Part shown: positions 43,584 through 52,795 of the stretch, piece after piece
Numbering within the stretch: position 1 is the stretch's first letter
How the letters are laid out: each line of letters opens with the position of its first letter
Source of the DNA: RGIG1828 sp045536915
GTDB taxonomy: Bacteria > Bacillota > Clostridia > UMGS1810
DNA: 64,000 nucleotides
Reading direction: 5' to 3'
NCBI GenBank assembly: GCA_045536915.1
Contig: JAZSOL010000041.1
Location: forward strand, 1 to 64,000
Program-made: the position numbers and the translations under genes
Notes under the pieces: model-generated
Seen by the model: only the letters and a program-made list of their open reading frames with translations
Told to the model about the DNA's origin: nothing
Databases searched by the model: none

Positions 43584-45389
43584 ATGTCTGACAGACAGGA
43601 TAATATAAGAAATTTCTGCATAATAGCGCATATTGACCATGGAAAATTCATATTTGTGGACAGAATGCTTGAAAAAACAGGTGTTCTCACAAAACGCGAA
43701 ATGCAGGATCAGATACTTGATAATATGGATCTCGAACGCGAAAAGGGGATAACAATAAAGGCAAGGGCTGTAAAGCTTGTTTACAAAGCCAAAGATAATA
43801 ATGAGTATATTTTCAATCTTATTGACACCCCGGGGCACGTTGACTTCAACTATGAGGTTTCCAGAAGTCTTGCAGCGTGTGAGGGTGCGGTGCTTGTTGT
43901 TGATGCGGCTCAGGGTATTGAGGCGCAGACTCTTGCAAACACATATCTTGCAGTTGACCATGATCTGGAAATTGTTCCTGTTATAAATAAAATTGATTTA
44001 CCGAGTGCACGTCCCGATTTTGTTAAAGCTGAAATAGAAAACGTTATAGGAATTCCGGCAGATGAAGCACCGTTAATTTCCGCAAAACAAGGAATCGGAA
44101 TCGAGGATGTGCTTGAAGAAATTGTTAATCTGGTTCCGGCGCCGAACGGTGATGAAAACGCACCCCTTAAAGCACTTATTTTCGATTCATATTATGATGC
44201 ATATAAAGGTGTTATTGTTTACGTTCGTATTAAAGACGGTGAACTCAAAGCCAACGACACTATCAGATTTATGGCAACCGGAAAAGAATTTTCTGTTGTT
44301 GAAGTGGGGTATTTGTCGCCTCTTGGAACAGTTGTCTCTGATAAACTGTGTGCGGGTGAAGTTGGATATATTGCTGCAAGCATAAAAAATGTTACAGATG
44401 CTAGGGTAGGGGACACGGTTACCACAACCGAAAATCCGGCTGAAGAACCGTTGCCGGGTTATAAAAAAGTTAATCCCATGGTATTTTGCGGTATATACAC
44501 TTCCGACGGTTCTAAATTTCCTGATTTGCGCGAAGCTTTGGAAAAACTTCAGTTAAATGATGCATCACTCACGTTTGAACCTGAAACTTCAATTGCATTG
44601 GGCTTTGGTTTCAGATGCGGTTTCCTCGGGCTTTTGCACATGGAAATAATTCAGGAAAGAATCGAACGTGAATACAACCTTGATATTGTTACAACAGCTC
44701 CGAGTGTTATATATAAAATCACCAAAACAAATGGTGAAATGTTAAATATAGACAATCCAACAAATTTGCCGCCAACTTCAGAAATTGAGTATATGGAAGA
44801 ACCTATAGTTGATGCATCTATAATGCTTCCGACTGAGTTTGTTGGGAATATTATGGAGCTGTGTCAGGACAGACGGGGAACTTTTAAAAACATGGAGTAT
44901 ATTGATGACACAAGAGTTGTTCTTCACTATGACCTTCCGCTTAATGAAATTATTTACGATTTCTTTGATGCATTAAAATCACGCACAAAGGGATATGCAT
45001 CATTCGACTACGATCTTAAAGGTTACCAAAAATCCGACCTTGTTAAGCTCGATATGCTCTTGAACGGTGATATGGTTGATGCATTATCGTTTATAGTGCA
45101 TGAATCAAAGGCATACACCAGAGGCCGCAGAATTGCTGAAAAGCTCAAAGAATCAATCCCGAGGCAGTTGTTTGAAATTCCTATTCAGGCTGCAATTGGC
45201 AATAAAATAATTGCCAGAGAAACCGTTAAGGCCATGAGAAAGGACGTTTTAGCTAAATGCTACGGGGGAGATATAACAAGAAAGAAAAAACTCCTTGAAA
45301 AACAAAAAGAAGGAAAGAAAAGAATGAGACAAATCGGAACGGTTGAAGTTCCTCAGGAAGCATTTATGTCTGTGCTTAAGCTTGATTAA
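43584..45389 (+). CDS. lepA: Elongation factor 4 (LepA) with a mutated P-loop
   Basis: A 601-residue protein, full length and uninterrupted, with translational GTPase motifs G2 (GITIKARAV), G3 (DTPGHVDF) and G4 (NKIDL), EF-G-like domains, and the LepA C-terminal domain ending KKKLLEKQKEGKKRMRQIGTVEVPQEAF. LepA assists ribosome function under stress or during initiation. The G1 loop is abnormal: AHIDHGKFIFVDR in place of the family AHIDHGKSTLADR, so residues 22-25 read FIFV instead of STLA. The Ser/Thr after GK coordinates Mg and is essentially invariant, so GTP hydrolysis is probably lost if the sequence is correct. See finding. Confidence 0.93.
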   Translation: MSDRQDNIRNFCIIAHIDHGKFIFVDRMLEKTGVLTKREMQDQILDNMDLEREKGITIKARAVKLVYKAKDNNEYIFNLIDTPGHVDFNYEVSRSLAACEGAVLVVDAAQGIEAQTLANTYLAVDHDLEIVPVINKIDLPSARPDFVKAEIENVIGIPADEAPLISAKQGIGIEDVLEEIVNLVPAPNGDENAPLKALIFDSYYDAYKGVIVYVRIKDGELKANDTIRFMATGKEFSVVEVGYLSPLGTVVSDKLCAGEVGYIAASIKNVTDARVGDTVTTTENPAEEPLPGYKKVNPMVFCGIYTSDGSKFPDLREALEKLQLNDASLTFEPETSIALGFGFRCGFLGLLHMEIIQERIEREYNLDIVTTAPSVIYKITKTNGEMLNIDNPTNLPPTSEIEYMEEPIVDASIMLPTEFVGNIMELCQDRRGTFKNMEYIDDTRVVLHYDLPLNEIIYDFFDALKSRTKGYASFDYDLKGYQKSDLVKLDMLLNGDMVDALSFIVHESKAYTRGRRIAEKLKESIPRQLFEIPIQAAIGNKIIARETVKAMRKDVLAKCYGGDITRKKKLLEKQKEGKKRMRQIGTVEVPQEAFMSVLKLD

Positions 45390-45393
45390 ACAG

Positions 45394-45440
45394 TAAAGCT
45401 GAATTGAACGATTATTACATCGCGCAATTCAGCTTTATTA
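45394..45440. terminator. Bidirectional terminator between lepA and the recombinase
   Basis: TAAAGCTGAATTG (45394-45406) pairs perfectly with CAATTCAGCTTTA (45425-45437) across an 18-base loop. The genes converge here. Confidence 0.75.
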
Positions 45441-46484
45441 ATTTTCATTTTCATTTAAACTAATTTTGTTAAAGGGATTGTTATCAGCCGCTTTTTGCAT
45501 ATCGCTGTCGTTTATATGGGTATATATCTGAGTTGTGGATATACTGACATGACCCAGAATTTCCTGCAATGTTTTAATATCAACATTTCCTTCTTTATAC
45601 ATTATCGTTGCGGCTGTGTGACGTAATTTATGCGGAGAATACCGTTTCTCGTCGATCCCGGCTGCTTTAAAATATTTTTTTGCAAGCAGTTCAACCATTC
45701 TGTTTGATATTCTGCGGTTTTTGCCGCTTATAAACAACGCATTTTTGTCATCGCCGTATAATTCATTCGGTCTCACGGCAAGGTAATTATTGAGTGATTC
45801 TATGCATATATCGTTTAAGAAGACAATGCGCTCTTTATTTCCTTTACCAATAACACGCAATGTTCGTTTTGCGAAATTGATATCCTGCAAGTTAATCCCA
45901 ACTAACTCCGATAATCTCAGGCCGCAATTTAGAAACAAAATAAATATAGCAATATCTCTTTCTCTGGATTTGCCATCTATAGCTTTCAAAAGATTGACGC
46001 TTTCTTCAAGAGTCAGGAATTTCGGCATACGCTTTTTTAACTTAGGTGTGTCAAGATTCAGTGCAGGATTAGTTTCCATATAGTTAATCTTGGCAGTGAG
46101 ATAGTTATAAAAAGATTTTAAGCTTGCAACTTTGCGTGCTTTGTAGTTGTCGTTTGATGACTTAAAGTTATTTACGTAGGCCATAAATTCATATAAATCG
46201 GATAAGGAAACTTCTTTGAGTATTTCGCAGTTGAAATTGTCGAGTTCAACCGCATCTAAATTTAATATGTCCAGATTATTTTGAACTGCATAAAGGTATC
46301 TGAAAAACATTCTCAAATCATAATAATATTCTTTTACGGTGTTGCGGGAACGGCCTTTAATTATGGTTAGATAATTCAGATAGTCTCTTAATAGCTGCGG
46401 AACATCCGAATATTCTGATTTTGACTTAATAATGTTTTTCACCCTCTTCCATTTCGCAAAATTTTTATTTTGCGAAATGACCAT
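45438..46484 (-). CDS. Tyrosine recombinase, XerC/XerD-like
   Basis: A 348-residue integrase. The N-terminal SAM-like core-binding domain (VPQLLRDYLNYLTIIKGRSRNTVKEYYYDL) is followed by a catalytic domain with Arg I in NCGLRLSELVGI, a Lys in VIGKGNKERIV, HxxR in HKLRHTAATI, His in LGHVSISTTQIYTH, and the nucleophilic Tyr in the same segment. No phage genes are nearby, so chromosome-dimer resolution or a related housekeeping role is favoured. The annotated ATG is followed after 6 bases by a 28-bp 11-6-11 inverted repeat of dif-like geometry. Codons 3-11 are encoded by that repeat, so the true start may be downstream, but no clear ribosome site settles this. Confidence 0.88.
   Translation of the reverse strand: MVISQNKNFAKWKRVKNIIKSKSEYSDVPQLLRDYLNYLTIIKGRSRNTVKEYYYDLRMFFRYLYAVQNNLDILNLDAVELDNFNCEILKEVSLSDLYEFMAYVNNFKSSNDNYKARKVASLKSFYNYLTAKINYMETNPALNLDTPKLKKRMPKFLTLEESVNLLKAIDGKSRERDIAIFILFLNCGLRLSELVGINLQDINFAKRTLRVIGKGNKERIVFLNDICIESLNNYLAVRPNELYGDDKNALFISGKNRRISNRMVELLAKKYFKAAGIDEKRYSPHKLRHTAATIMYKEGNVDIKTLQEILGHVSISTTQIYTHINDSDMQKAADNNPFNKISLNENEN
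46451..46478. other. 28-bp dif-like inverted repeat at the 5' end of the recombinase gene
   Basis: ATTTCGCAAAA (46451-46461), six bases TTTTTA, then TTTTGCGAAAT (46468-46478). The arms are perfect reverse complements of 11 bp around a 6-bp spacer, the geometry of Xer recombination sites. It could instead act as an mRNA hairpin over the first codons. Confidence 0.55.
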
Positions 46485-46526
46485 ATAAAAATCTCTTGTA
46501 TCCTATTTTGTGTTTAAAACGAAAAA

Positions 46527-47072
46527 TCACTTATATTGCATGGATTTCATCAAATCATAACTATATTCGTATCCTTTTATTATTTCAACAAATTTGAATC
46601 CAAGCTTATGAGCTGTTCCGGCACCGCGTGATGTTAGAATATTTCCATCAACACACACATCGTCTTCAACGTGTGTTGCTCCTAATAAATATTTTTCGAA
46701 TGACGGATAACATGTGGCTTGTTTACCTTCAAGAAGTTTAAGTTTTCCGAAAATCATTGGTGCAGCACAAATAGAAATCAGATATTTCCCTTTGCTATTA
46801 TATTCGATTAATAAATCCTTCAGAAATTCATTTTCAAAAAGATTTGTTGTTCCCGGCATACCACCGGGCAAAAATATTCCGTCGCCATCTTCTGCGGCAA
46901 GAGAATCCAGTGTGTAGTCTGCATTCAGAGAAATTCCGTGAGCTCCTGTTACTGTTTTGGTGTTATACACAGAAACCGTTTTGATATCAATTTTTGCACG
47001 TCTGAGTATGTCTATAAACGCTATAGCCTCAATTTCTTCAAATCCATTTGCCAACATTGCATATATTGTCAT
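46527..47072 (-). CDS. DJ-1/PfpI family protein
   Basis: A 181-residue DJ-1 fold. The nucleophile-elbow Cys is in LISICAAPMIFGK, with the acidic residue in NGFEEIEAIAF and the segment FLPGGMPGTTNL. Family members include chaperone/deglycase-like stress proteins and are often called YajL or ThiJ; the biochemical role is unsettled. It lies between radC and the recombinase on the same strand. Confidence 0.88.
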   Translation of the reverse strand: MTIYAMLANGFEEIEAIAFIDILRRAKIDIKTVSVYNTKTVTGAHGISLNADYTLDSLAAEDGDGIFLPGGMPGTTNLFENEFLKDLLIEYNSKGKYLISICAAPMIFGKLKLLEGKQATCYPSFEKYLLGATHVEDDVCVDGNILTSRGAGTAHKLGFKFVEIIKGYEYSYDLMKSMQYK

Positions 47073-47106
47073 AATATCACCTACTCAATAATTAATTTTT
47101 CAACAT

Positions 47107-47835
47107 TCACGACAGCATTCCTCTGTCGGATAAACTGACATGTTCATCATTACTGCATACAATATGATCAACAACTTCGATATCAAAGTCTGAAAAAGTT
47201 ACAGAAAGTTGCTTGGTTATCATCACATCATCCGACGAAGGTTCCGGATTTGAAGTGGGATGATTGTGTGCCAAAATAATCTTTTTCACGTTTCGATTCA
47301 GCACTGTTTTAACAACAGCCTCTTTGCATACCTTCGTTTCGTATTCTGTTCCTTCGCTGATTTTCTCAACAAATTTGACTTTTCTTCCGTGGGTCATACC
47401 GATTACTATAAAACACTCATTGGTATGATATTTGAAATAATTACAACAAAATGTACCCACCTTTTTAGAAGTGTCAAGAACAGCTTCTTCAAACTCATTC
47501 GTGCTTATGTATTTGTTGAATTGCCTGATAAACATAATAAACGAAGCTGATTTTTCGCCCAAGCCTTCAATTTTGATTAATTCATCATACCTTGCATTAA
47601 GAACATTTTTCAATGAACCAAATCTGTCGAGCAACAAATGAGCCGTTTCGTTGGTGTCCTTTTGAGGTATTGTGTGGAAAAGCAGAAATTCCAACACTTC
47701 AATTTCCGTAAATGAATCCAGCCCGTATTTTATAAATTTGTTTCTCACGCGCATTCGATGACCTTCATGTATTCGCTTTTTAGGAGAAGTTTTTTGCTTT
47801 TCTGTTGTCTGAATGCTCTTTGAACTATATGACAT
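47107..47835 (-). CDS. radC: RadC family JAB-domain protein
   Basis: A 242-residue protein. The N-terminal helix-hairpin-helix region (YDELIKIEGLGEKSASFI) is followed by the JAB/MPN metal site HNHPTSNPEPSSDD with the upstream glutamate region. RadC was named for DNA repair, but its function is uncertain. It follows tlyA after 3 bases, where many Clostridia have argR and recN. Confidence 0.9.
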   Translation of the reverse strand: MSYSSKSIQTTEKQKTSPKKRIHEGHRMRVRNKFIKYGLDSFTEIEVLEFLLFHTIPQKDTNETAHLLLDRFGSLKNVLNARYDELIKIEGLGEKSASFIMFIRQFNKYISTNEFEEAVLDTSKKVGTFCCNYFKYHTNECFIVIGMTHGRKVKFVEKISEGTEYETKVCKEAVVKTVLNRNVKKIILAHNHPTSNPEPSSDDVMITKQLSVTFSDFDIEVVDHIVCSNDEHVSLSDRGMLS

Positions 47836-47838
47836 AAA

Positions 47839-48641
47839 TCATACCTCCCCTATTTTATGTGCATTGGCAACAGTTTCGTTTATGAGATTATCATCAATAT
47901 GATGTATGGTATTGGATTTTTTTAGTAAGAGTAAAAATTCTATATTGCCTTCAGGTCCTTTTATTGGGGAAAAATCCAGATTTTCCGCAGAAAAACCTAA
48001 TTCAACAGCAAAATCTGCAATTTCACGAATAACTTTTTTGTGTATGTTTTCATCTTTAACAACGCCCTTTTTCCCCACTTCTTCTCTTCCTGCTTCAAAC
48101 TGCGGTTTTATAAGAGCCACAAGCATTCCGTCATCTTTAAGAATTTTATATGCCACAGGCAATACAAGTCTTAGAGATATAAACGACACATCTATAGATA
48201 TAAAATCAATTTCATCGTGTATAAGTTCGAAATCAATGTATCTTATGTTGGTTCTTTCAATATTAACAACACGTTCGTCATTTCTGAGCTTCCACGCAAG
48301 CTGACCGTAACCGACATCTACAGCATAAACTTTTTTTGCACCGTTTTGGAGCATACAATCCGTGAAACCTCCGGTTGATGTCCAATATCCATACAAACAT
48401 AATCCGTAAGTTTAAAATCAAACACTTTGGTTGCTTTGTCGAGTTTAAGTCCGCCTCTGCTCACAAACGGGATTTTTTGACCGCGTATTTCTATAGATTG
48501 ACCTTCAGTGTATTTATCACCGGCTTTGAGCACTTTCTGATTATTTACATACACCATACCGGCCATAATCATTGCTTTTGCTTTTTCGCGGCTTTCGACA
48601 AGACCTTTATTAACTAAAACAACATCAACTCTGTCTGCCAA
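47839..48641 (-). pseudogene. tlyA: TlyA rRNA methyltransferase, interrupted by a one-base frameshift
   Basis: Two overlapping minus-strand frames together make one TlyA. The N-terminal part (from TTG 48641 after AAAGGAG) has the S4 RNA-binding domain ADRVDVVLVNKGLVESREKAKAMI and runs through YVCMDIG. The C-terminal part resumes at STGGFTDCMLQNGAKKVYAVDVGYGQLAWKLR (FtsJ-type SAM domain) in another frame. The joint reads GGACATCAACC, where GGAGCATCAACC would restore DIGASTGG, so one base is missing at about 48380/48381. The 803-nt span plus one base is exactly 268 codons. TlyA 2'-O-methylates rRNA cytidines. The gene overlaps the end of dxs, its usual neighbour. This is either a real inactivation or an assembly error. 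Confidence 0.88.
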
Positions 48642-50484
48642 ATTCAGCCAACTCCTTTTCAATACGTTTTACAATTTTAATCGGTGTAAGACCGTGAATA
48701 TCAAACAATTCGTCCTGATTACCCTGTTGGATATAGCAATCATCATATCCGATACATACAAACTTGCTTTTCAGGGAGCATTCTATCGCAGACAGAATAA
48801 AACTACCGCATCCACCAGATATGACATTATCTTCCACACTTACAGTGATTTTACTTTTGCTGATAAGTTTTTCAATTTCTTCCTTGTTCAAGGGTTTCAA
48901 CGTTCTTAAATTAACAACAGTTGACTTTATTCCGGATTCACTCAATATTTTCTGAGCTTGCACACACATATCAACAGTGCGTCCGATTGCAATCAAAACA
49001 ACGTCAAAGCCGTCTGATGAAACATATTCAGGCATTGCGAAAACAAAATCTGAACACTCTCTTGTTTGTGCATTGCTTTTTGGATACCTTATTGCAACAG
49101 GACCTGTTTTGTTATCAAGAATATAGTCCATCATTTGCACAAGTTCCTTGCGGCACGACGGCGCCAATACAGTCATTTGCGGTATGTGCAGTAAGTAAGA
49201 CAAGTCAAAAACACCCTGATGCGTTTCACCATCTTCGCCCACGATTCCTGCCCTGTCAACGGCAAATAACACATCAAGATTTTGCATACAAACGTCATGC
49301 AATATCTGATCGTATGCACGTTGGAGAAAAGTTGAATATATACACACAACAGGTTTAACATCTCCTGATGCAAGACCGGCAGCAAAAGTTACAGCGTGTT
49401 GTTCGGCAATTCCAACATCGTAAAATCTTTCCGGAAACATTTGCGAAAACTTAGTGAGTCCGCAACCTGAACACATTGCTGCTGTGATGGCAACAATCCT
49501 TTCGTTTTCCTTAGCTTTTTTTACTATGCATTCACCGAAAACATCCGTATATGAATCAGACACCTGATTTTCCTGCCCTGATTTCGGTTTGATACCGTGA
49601 TATAAATCAGGATTGTTTTCGGCAGGTTTATAACCTCTGCCTTTCTGAGTAAAGGTGTGAATAATTACAGGACCATTAATTGCTTTTGCTGTTTCAAAAG
49701 CTTCTGTCAGCTCTGAAAAGTCGTGACCGTCAATTATACCAATATATTTAAATCCAAGATTTTCGAATATTGAAGTTTCTATAGCTGCTGATTTTATGAC
49801 TTTTTTTGTTTTATGCATAATTTTATAAACAACATTTCCGAAACTGCCGATATTTCCGAGAAACTTTTGCATTTTATTTTTGGCATTGAGATACTTTTTG
49901 TCAAGCCTGAGCATACTGAGATAAGCAGATAACCCGCCAACATTTTTGTTGATTGACATTTCATTGTCATTTAAAACAATTATTATTTTGGTATTGGATA
50001 TTCCAACATTGTTTAACGCTTCAAATGCCATTCCTCCGCCAAGTGCACCATCACCTATGAAGGCAATTACGTTGTAGTTGTCGTTTTTCAAATCGCGCGC
50101 TTTCGCTATTCCGTATGCTGCCGAAACAGATGTACTCGAATGACCGGTGTTAAAACAGTCATATTCACTTTCGCTTGTCTTCGGAAATCCCGACATGCCG
50201 CCAAGTTTTCTCAAAGTATCAAATTTTTCGATTCTTCCGCTTAACAATTTATGAACATAGCTTTGATGACCAACATCAAAAACAATTTTATCATAAGGAA
50301 AGTTGAAAACTTTATGAAGAGCAAGCGTCAACTCAACAACACCAAGATTAGATGCAAGGTGTCCGCCGTTATCGGTAACTTTTTCAATCAGAAATTCACG
50401 AATATTCGATGCAAGAAATTCTGCATTGCATTCATCCAGATTTTTTATATAATTTTTATTGTTAAGTTTATCAATGAATTCCAT
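48625..50484 (-). CDS. dxs: 1-deoxy-D-xylulose-5-phosphate synthase
   Basis: A 619-residue transketolase-like enzyme. The thiamine diphosphate motif is GDGALGGGMAFEALNNVG, with the conserved HQSYVHKLLSGR and GHSSTSVSAAYG, and the second-domain DVGIAEQHAVTFAAGLA with the catalytic Glu. It makes DXP from pyruvate and glyceraldehyde-3-phosphate, the entry step of the MEP isoprenoid pathway. It is adjacent to ispA, which uses the pathway products. Confidence 0.97.
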   Translation of the reverse strand: MEFIDKLNNKNYIKNLDECNAEFLASNIREFLIEKVTDNGGHLASNLGVVELTLALHKVFNFPYDKIVFDVGHQSYVHKLLSGRIEKFDTLRKLGGMSGFPKTSESEYDCFNTGHSSTSVSAAYGIAKARDLKNDNYNVIAFIGDGALGGGMAFEALNNVGISNTKIIIVLNDNEMSINKNVGGLSAYLSMLRLDKKYLNAKNKMQKFLGNIGSFGNVVYKIMHKTKKVIKSAAIETSIFENLGFKYIGIIDGHDFSELTEAFETAKAINGPVIIHTFTQKGRGYKPAENNPDLYHGIKPKSGQENQVSDSYTDVFGECIVKKAKENERIVAITAAMCSGCGLTKFSQMFPERFYDVGIAEQHAVTFAAGLASGDVKPVVCIYSTFLQRAYDQILHDVCMQNLDVLFAVDRAGIVGEDGETHQGVFDLSYLLHIPQMTVLAPSCRKELVQMMDYILDNKTGPVAIRYPKSNAQTRECSDFVFAMPEYVSSDGFDVVLIAIGRTVDMCVQAQKILSESGIKSTVVNLRTLKPLNKEEIEKLISKSKITVSVEDNVISGGCGSFILSAIECSLKSKFVCIGYDDCYIQQGNQDELFDIHGLTPIKIVKRIEKELAEFGRQS

Positions 50485-50520
50485 GAAAATTCCTCGTTTA
50501 TCGTTTTAGTAAGTTAAATG

Positions 50521-51360
50521 TTATTCAAAAAGGTATTTATGTAATGAAATCAAAAATTCGTTTTTGTCATATTCTGAGAGTATATTATATGCGTTTTTAC
50601 TATACAAATCAAGCTGCTCCTGCGCTTTTTTTGCACCTAATGCATTGATGAAATTCGGACAATCAGATTGAGCTTTTTCATCTTCATGTATATCCTCAAA
50701 ATCATCCCTGATTTGAAACGCAAGTCCGAGATTATAGGAAAACTCAGTCATTTTATCAATGGTTAAATTATCTGCGCCTGCAATATATGCACCGGCAAGA
50801 ACAGAGGCTTTTATGAGTGCCATTGTTTTTTGTTCGACAATACGGATGAGGGTTTTCTCATCGGCATTCGAAGAGGAACCGAGTTTTAAATCAAGAACCT
50901 GACCGTTTATCATACCCGAAACACCTGCAGCTTCCGCAATGCATGCAGCAGCACGCAATTTATCGGCATTTGTGCTTTTTGATAACATTAATTCAAAAGC
51001 GCTGTTAAGCAGTGCATCACCGCATAAAATCCCGAAAGCTTCACCGAATTTTTTATGACAGCTTGGCTGTCCCCTTCTCATATCAGCGTTATCCATTGCG
51101 GGTAAATCATCATGAACGAGCGAGTATGCATGAATAAGCTCAATAGCTATGGCATAATCAACAGCATCCTCATATTTTCCTCCAAGCATAGTACATATTT
51201 CCGTGCAAAGAATTGAACGGAGTCTCTTTCCGCCGTTCAAAACAGAATATTTCATTGCATCAATAATATCGTGAGAAGAGGAAGTGTATTTATCCAGATA
51301 AGATTCTATTCTGTTGTCTATTTCTTTAATTTTTGATTTGTAGCATTCTTTAAAATTCAT
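50521..51360 (-). CDS. ispA: Polyprenyl synthetase, farnesyl diphosphate synthase
   Basis: A 279-residue all-helical prenyl transferase. The first aspartate-rich motif is DDLPAMDNADMRRGQ and the second is QIRDDFEDI, with GGKRLRS near the N-terminus for pyrophosphate binding. It condenses IPP with DMAPP/GPP to FPP for undecaprenol and related lipids. It lies between xseB and dxs, a conserved order. Confidence 0.94.
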   Translation of the reverse strand: MNFKECYKSKIKEIDNRIESYLDKYTSSSHDIIDAMKYSVLNGGKRLRSILCTEICTMLGGKYEDAVDYAIAIELIHAYSLVHDDLPAMDNADMRRGQPSCHKKFGEAFGILCGDALLNSAFELMLSKSTNADKLRAAACIAEAAGVSGMINGQVLDLKLGSSSNADEKTLIRIVEQKTMALIKASVLAGAYIAGADNLTIDKMTEFSYNLGLAFQIRDDFEDIHEDEKAQSDCPNFINALGAKKAQEQLDLYSKNAYNILSEYDKNEFLISLHKYLFE

Positions 51361-51378
51361 TTTGTTTCTCCGATTCTG

Positions 51379-51594
51379 TTATTCATCGCCGAAATCAACG
51401 TCAACGTAATTTTCATTTTGTATAATTTCTATTTTTTGTTTTGCTTCACTGAGCACCTTCATACATGCGGCAGAGAGTTTCATGCCTTTTTCATATAAAG
51501 CAATGCTTTCATTCAAACCTACATTACCGCTTTCCAGCTGAGAAACTATACCGTTTAATTCACTTATATTCTTTTCGAATTCGTCATTTTTCAT
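51379..51594 (-). CDS. xseB: Exodeoxyribonuclease VII small subunit
   Basis: A 71-residue acidic helical protein with the XseB core FEKNISELNGIVSQLESGNVGLNESIALYEKGMKL. Several small subunits wrap one XseA. The start overlaps the end of xseA by 11 bases. Confidence 0.94.
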   Translation of the reverse strand: MKNDEFEKNISELNGIVSQLESGNVGLNESIALYEKGMKLSAACMKVLSEAKQKIEIIQNENYVDVDFGDE

Positions 51595-52783
51595 ATTTGA
51601 TCCTCCGCACGTTGCAATTCAGTTCTCCGCAATTGAATTTAACGTTTATTTCATCGCCTTCTTTAATATCATAAGCAGACACATACTTTCCCTCAGCATC
51701 AGTTATAACAGAATAACCTCGCTTTAAAACCTTAAGCGGATTAAGCGTTTCAAGAGCTCCATTCAGTAACGCCAACGAATTTAAATTATCTCCATATACA
51801 GATGAAACATAATCATTCATAGCGCATTGCATGCGGTTAATCAAAATCTCCTTGCGTCTGAATAATTCCATTGCTTTTGAATAAATTTCTTTCACACCGC
51901 AGTTGGATAATGAAAGATAGCATTTTGTGAGTGTACTGTACATAGCTGTTTCAAGGTTTTTTCGTTTCGCCATCAGACCGGTTTTCACATCATCTATATC
52001 GGGCAATGCTATTTCCAATGCTGCAGAAGGCGTAGGAGCACGTTTGTCAGCAACAAAGTCGGCTATTGTGTAATCAGTTTCATGTCCAACAGCGGATATC
52101 ACCGGTTTATTACAATTGTAAATGGAAATGGCAGTTTTTTCTTCGTTAAATGCCCACAAATCCTCAATACTTCCACCGCCTCGCGCTACAATAATAACAT
52201 CGCAGTCGGTATGCATATCCAGATATTCTATACCTTTGCAAATAGTTTCTGCCGCTCCTATCCCCTGAACCTTTGCCGGATATATGCAAATATCTGATAG
52301 CGGGAAACGTCTTTTCGATACTGACAAAACATCTCTGATTGCAGCACCTGTTAAAGAAGTTACAACGCCGATTTTGGCGGGCATTAAAGGAATTGCTTTT
52401 TTTCTTTCTTCATCAAAAAAACCTGCAGCCGACAGTTTGCTTTTTAACTGCTCATATGCCGCATAAAGTTCTCCGGTTCCGTCGGGAATAATTTTCTCAA
52501 CATAAAGCTGATATGAACCGTCTCTTTCAAAAACAGCAACCTTGCCAAAAGCAATTATTCGCATTCCGTTTTTTAATCCGAAACTCATTTTATTAGCAAA
52601 CGAATTAAACATAACAGCTCTTAAAATTGAATTATCATCTTTGAGCGTCATATATATGTGACCGCTGTAGTGTGTTTTGAAATTGGATATTTCGCCGCAT
52701 ACCCATAAATCCGTCAGGTTGGAATTCTGCTCAACATAACGCTTCATATAATTATTGAGTTGCGACACCGATACTATAGGCAT
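51584..52783 (-). CDS. xseA: Exodeoxyribonuclease VII large subunit
   Basis: A 399-residue protein. The N-terminal OB fold contains LWVCGEISNFKTHYSGHIYMTLKD. The catalytic region has GVVTSLTGAAIRDVL, VARGGGSIEDLWAFNEE and SAVGHETDYTIADFVADKRAPTPSAA. It degrades single-stranded DNA with XseB. It follows nusB after 12 bases. Confidence 0.96.
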   Translation of the reverse strand: MPIVSVSQLNNYMKRYVEQNSNLTDLWVCGEISNFKTHYSGHIYMTLKDDNSILRAVMFNSFANKMSFGLKNGMRIIAFGKVAVFERDGSYQLYVEKIIPDGTGELYAAYEQLKSKLSAAGFFDEERKKAIPLMPAKIGVVTSLTGAAIRDVLSVSKRRFPLSDICIYPAKVQGIGAAETICKGIEYLDMHTDCDVIIVARGGGSIEDLWAFNEEKTAISIYNCNKPVISAVGHETDYTIADFVADKRAPTPSAALEIALPDIDDVKTGLMAKRKNLETAMYSTLTKCYLSLSNCGVKEIYSKAMELFRRKEILINRMQCAMNDYVSSVYGDNLNSLALLNGALETLNPLKVLKRGYSVITDAEGKYVSAYDIKEGDEINVKFNCGELNCNVRRIKYEK

Positions 52784-52795
52784 ATATCCTCCGGT

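Noticed and set aside
45438..46484. Phage or genomic-island integrase
   Set aside because: No tRNA attachment site, excisionase or phage genes nearby. It stands at the end of a housekeeping block.
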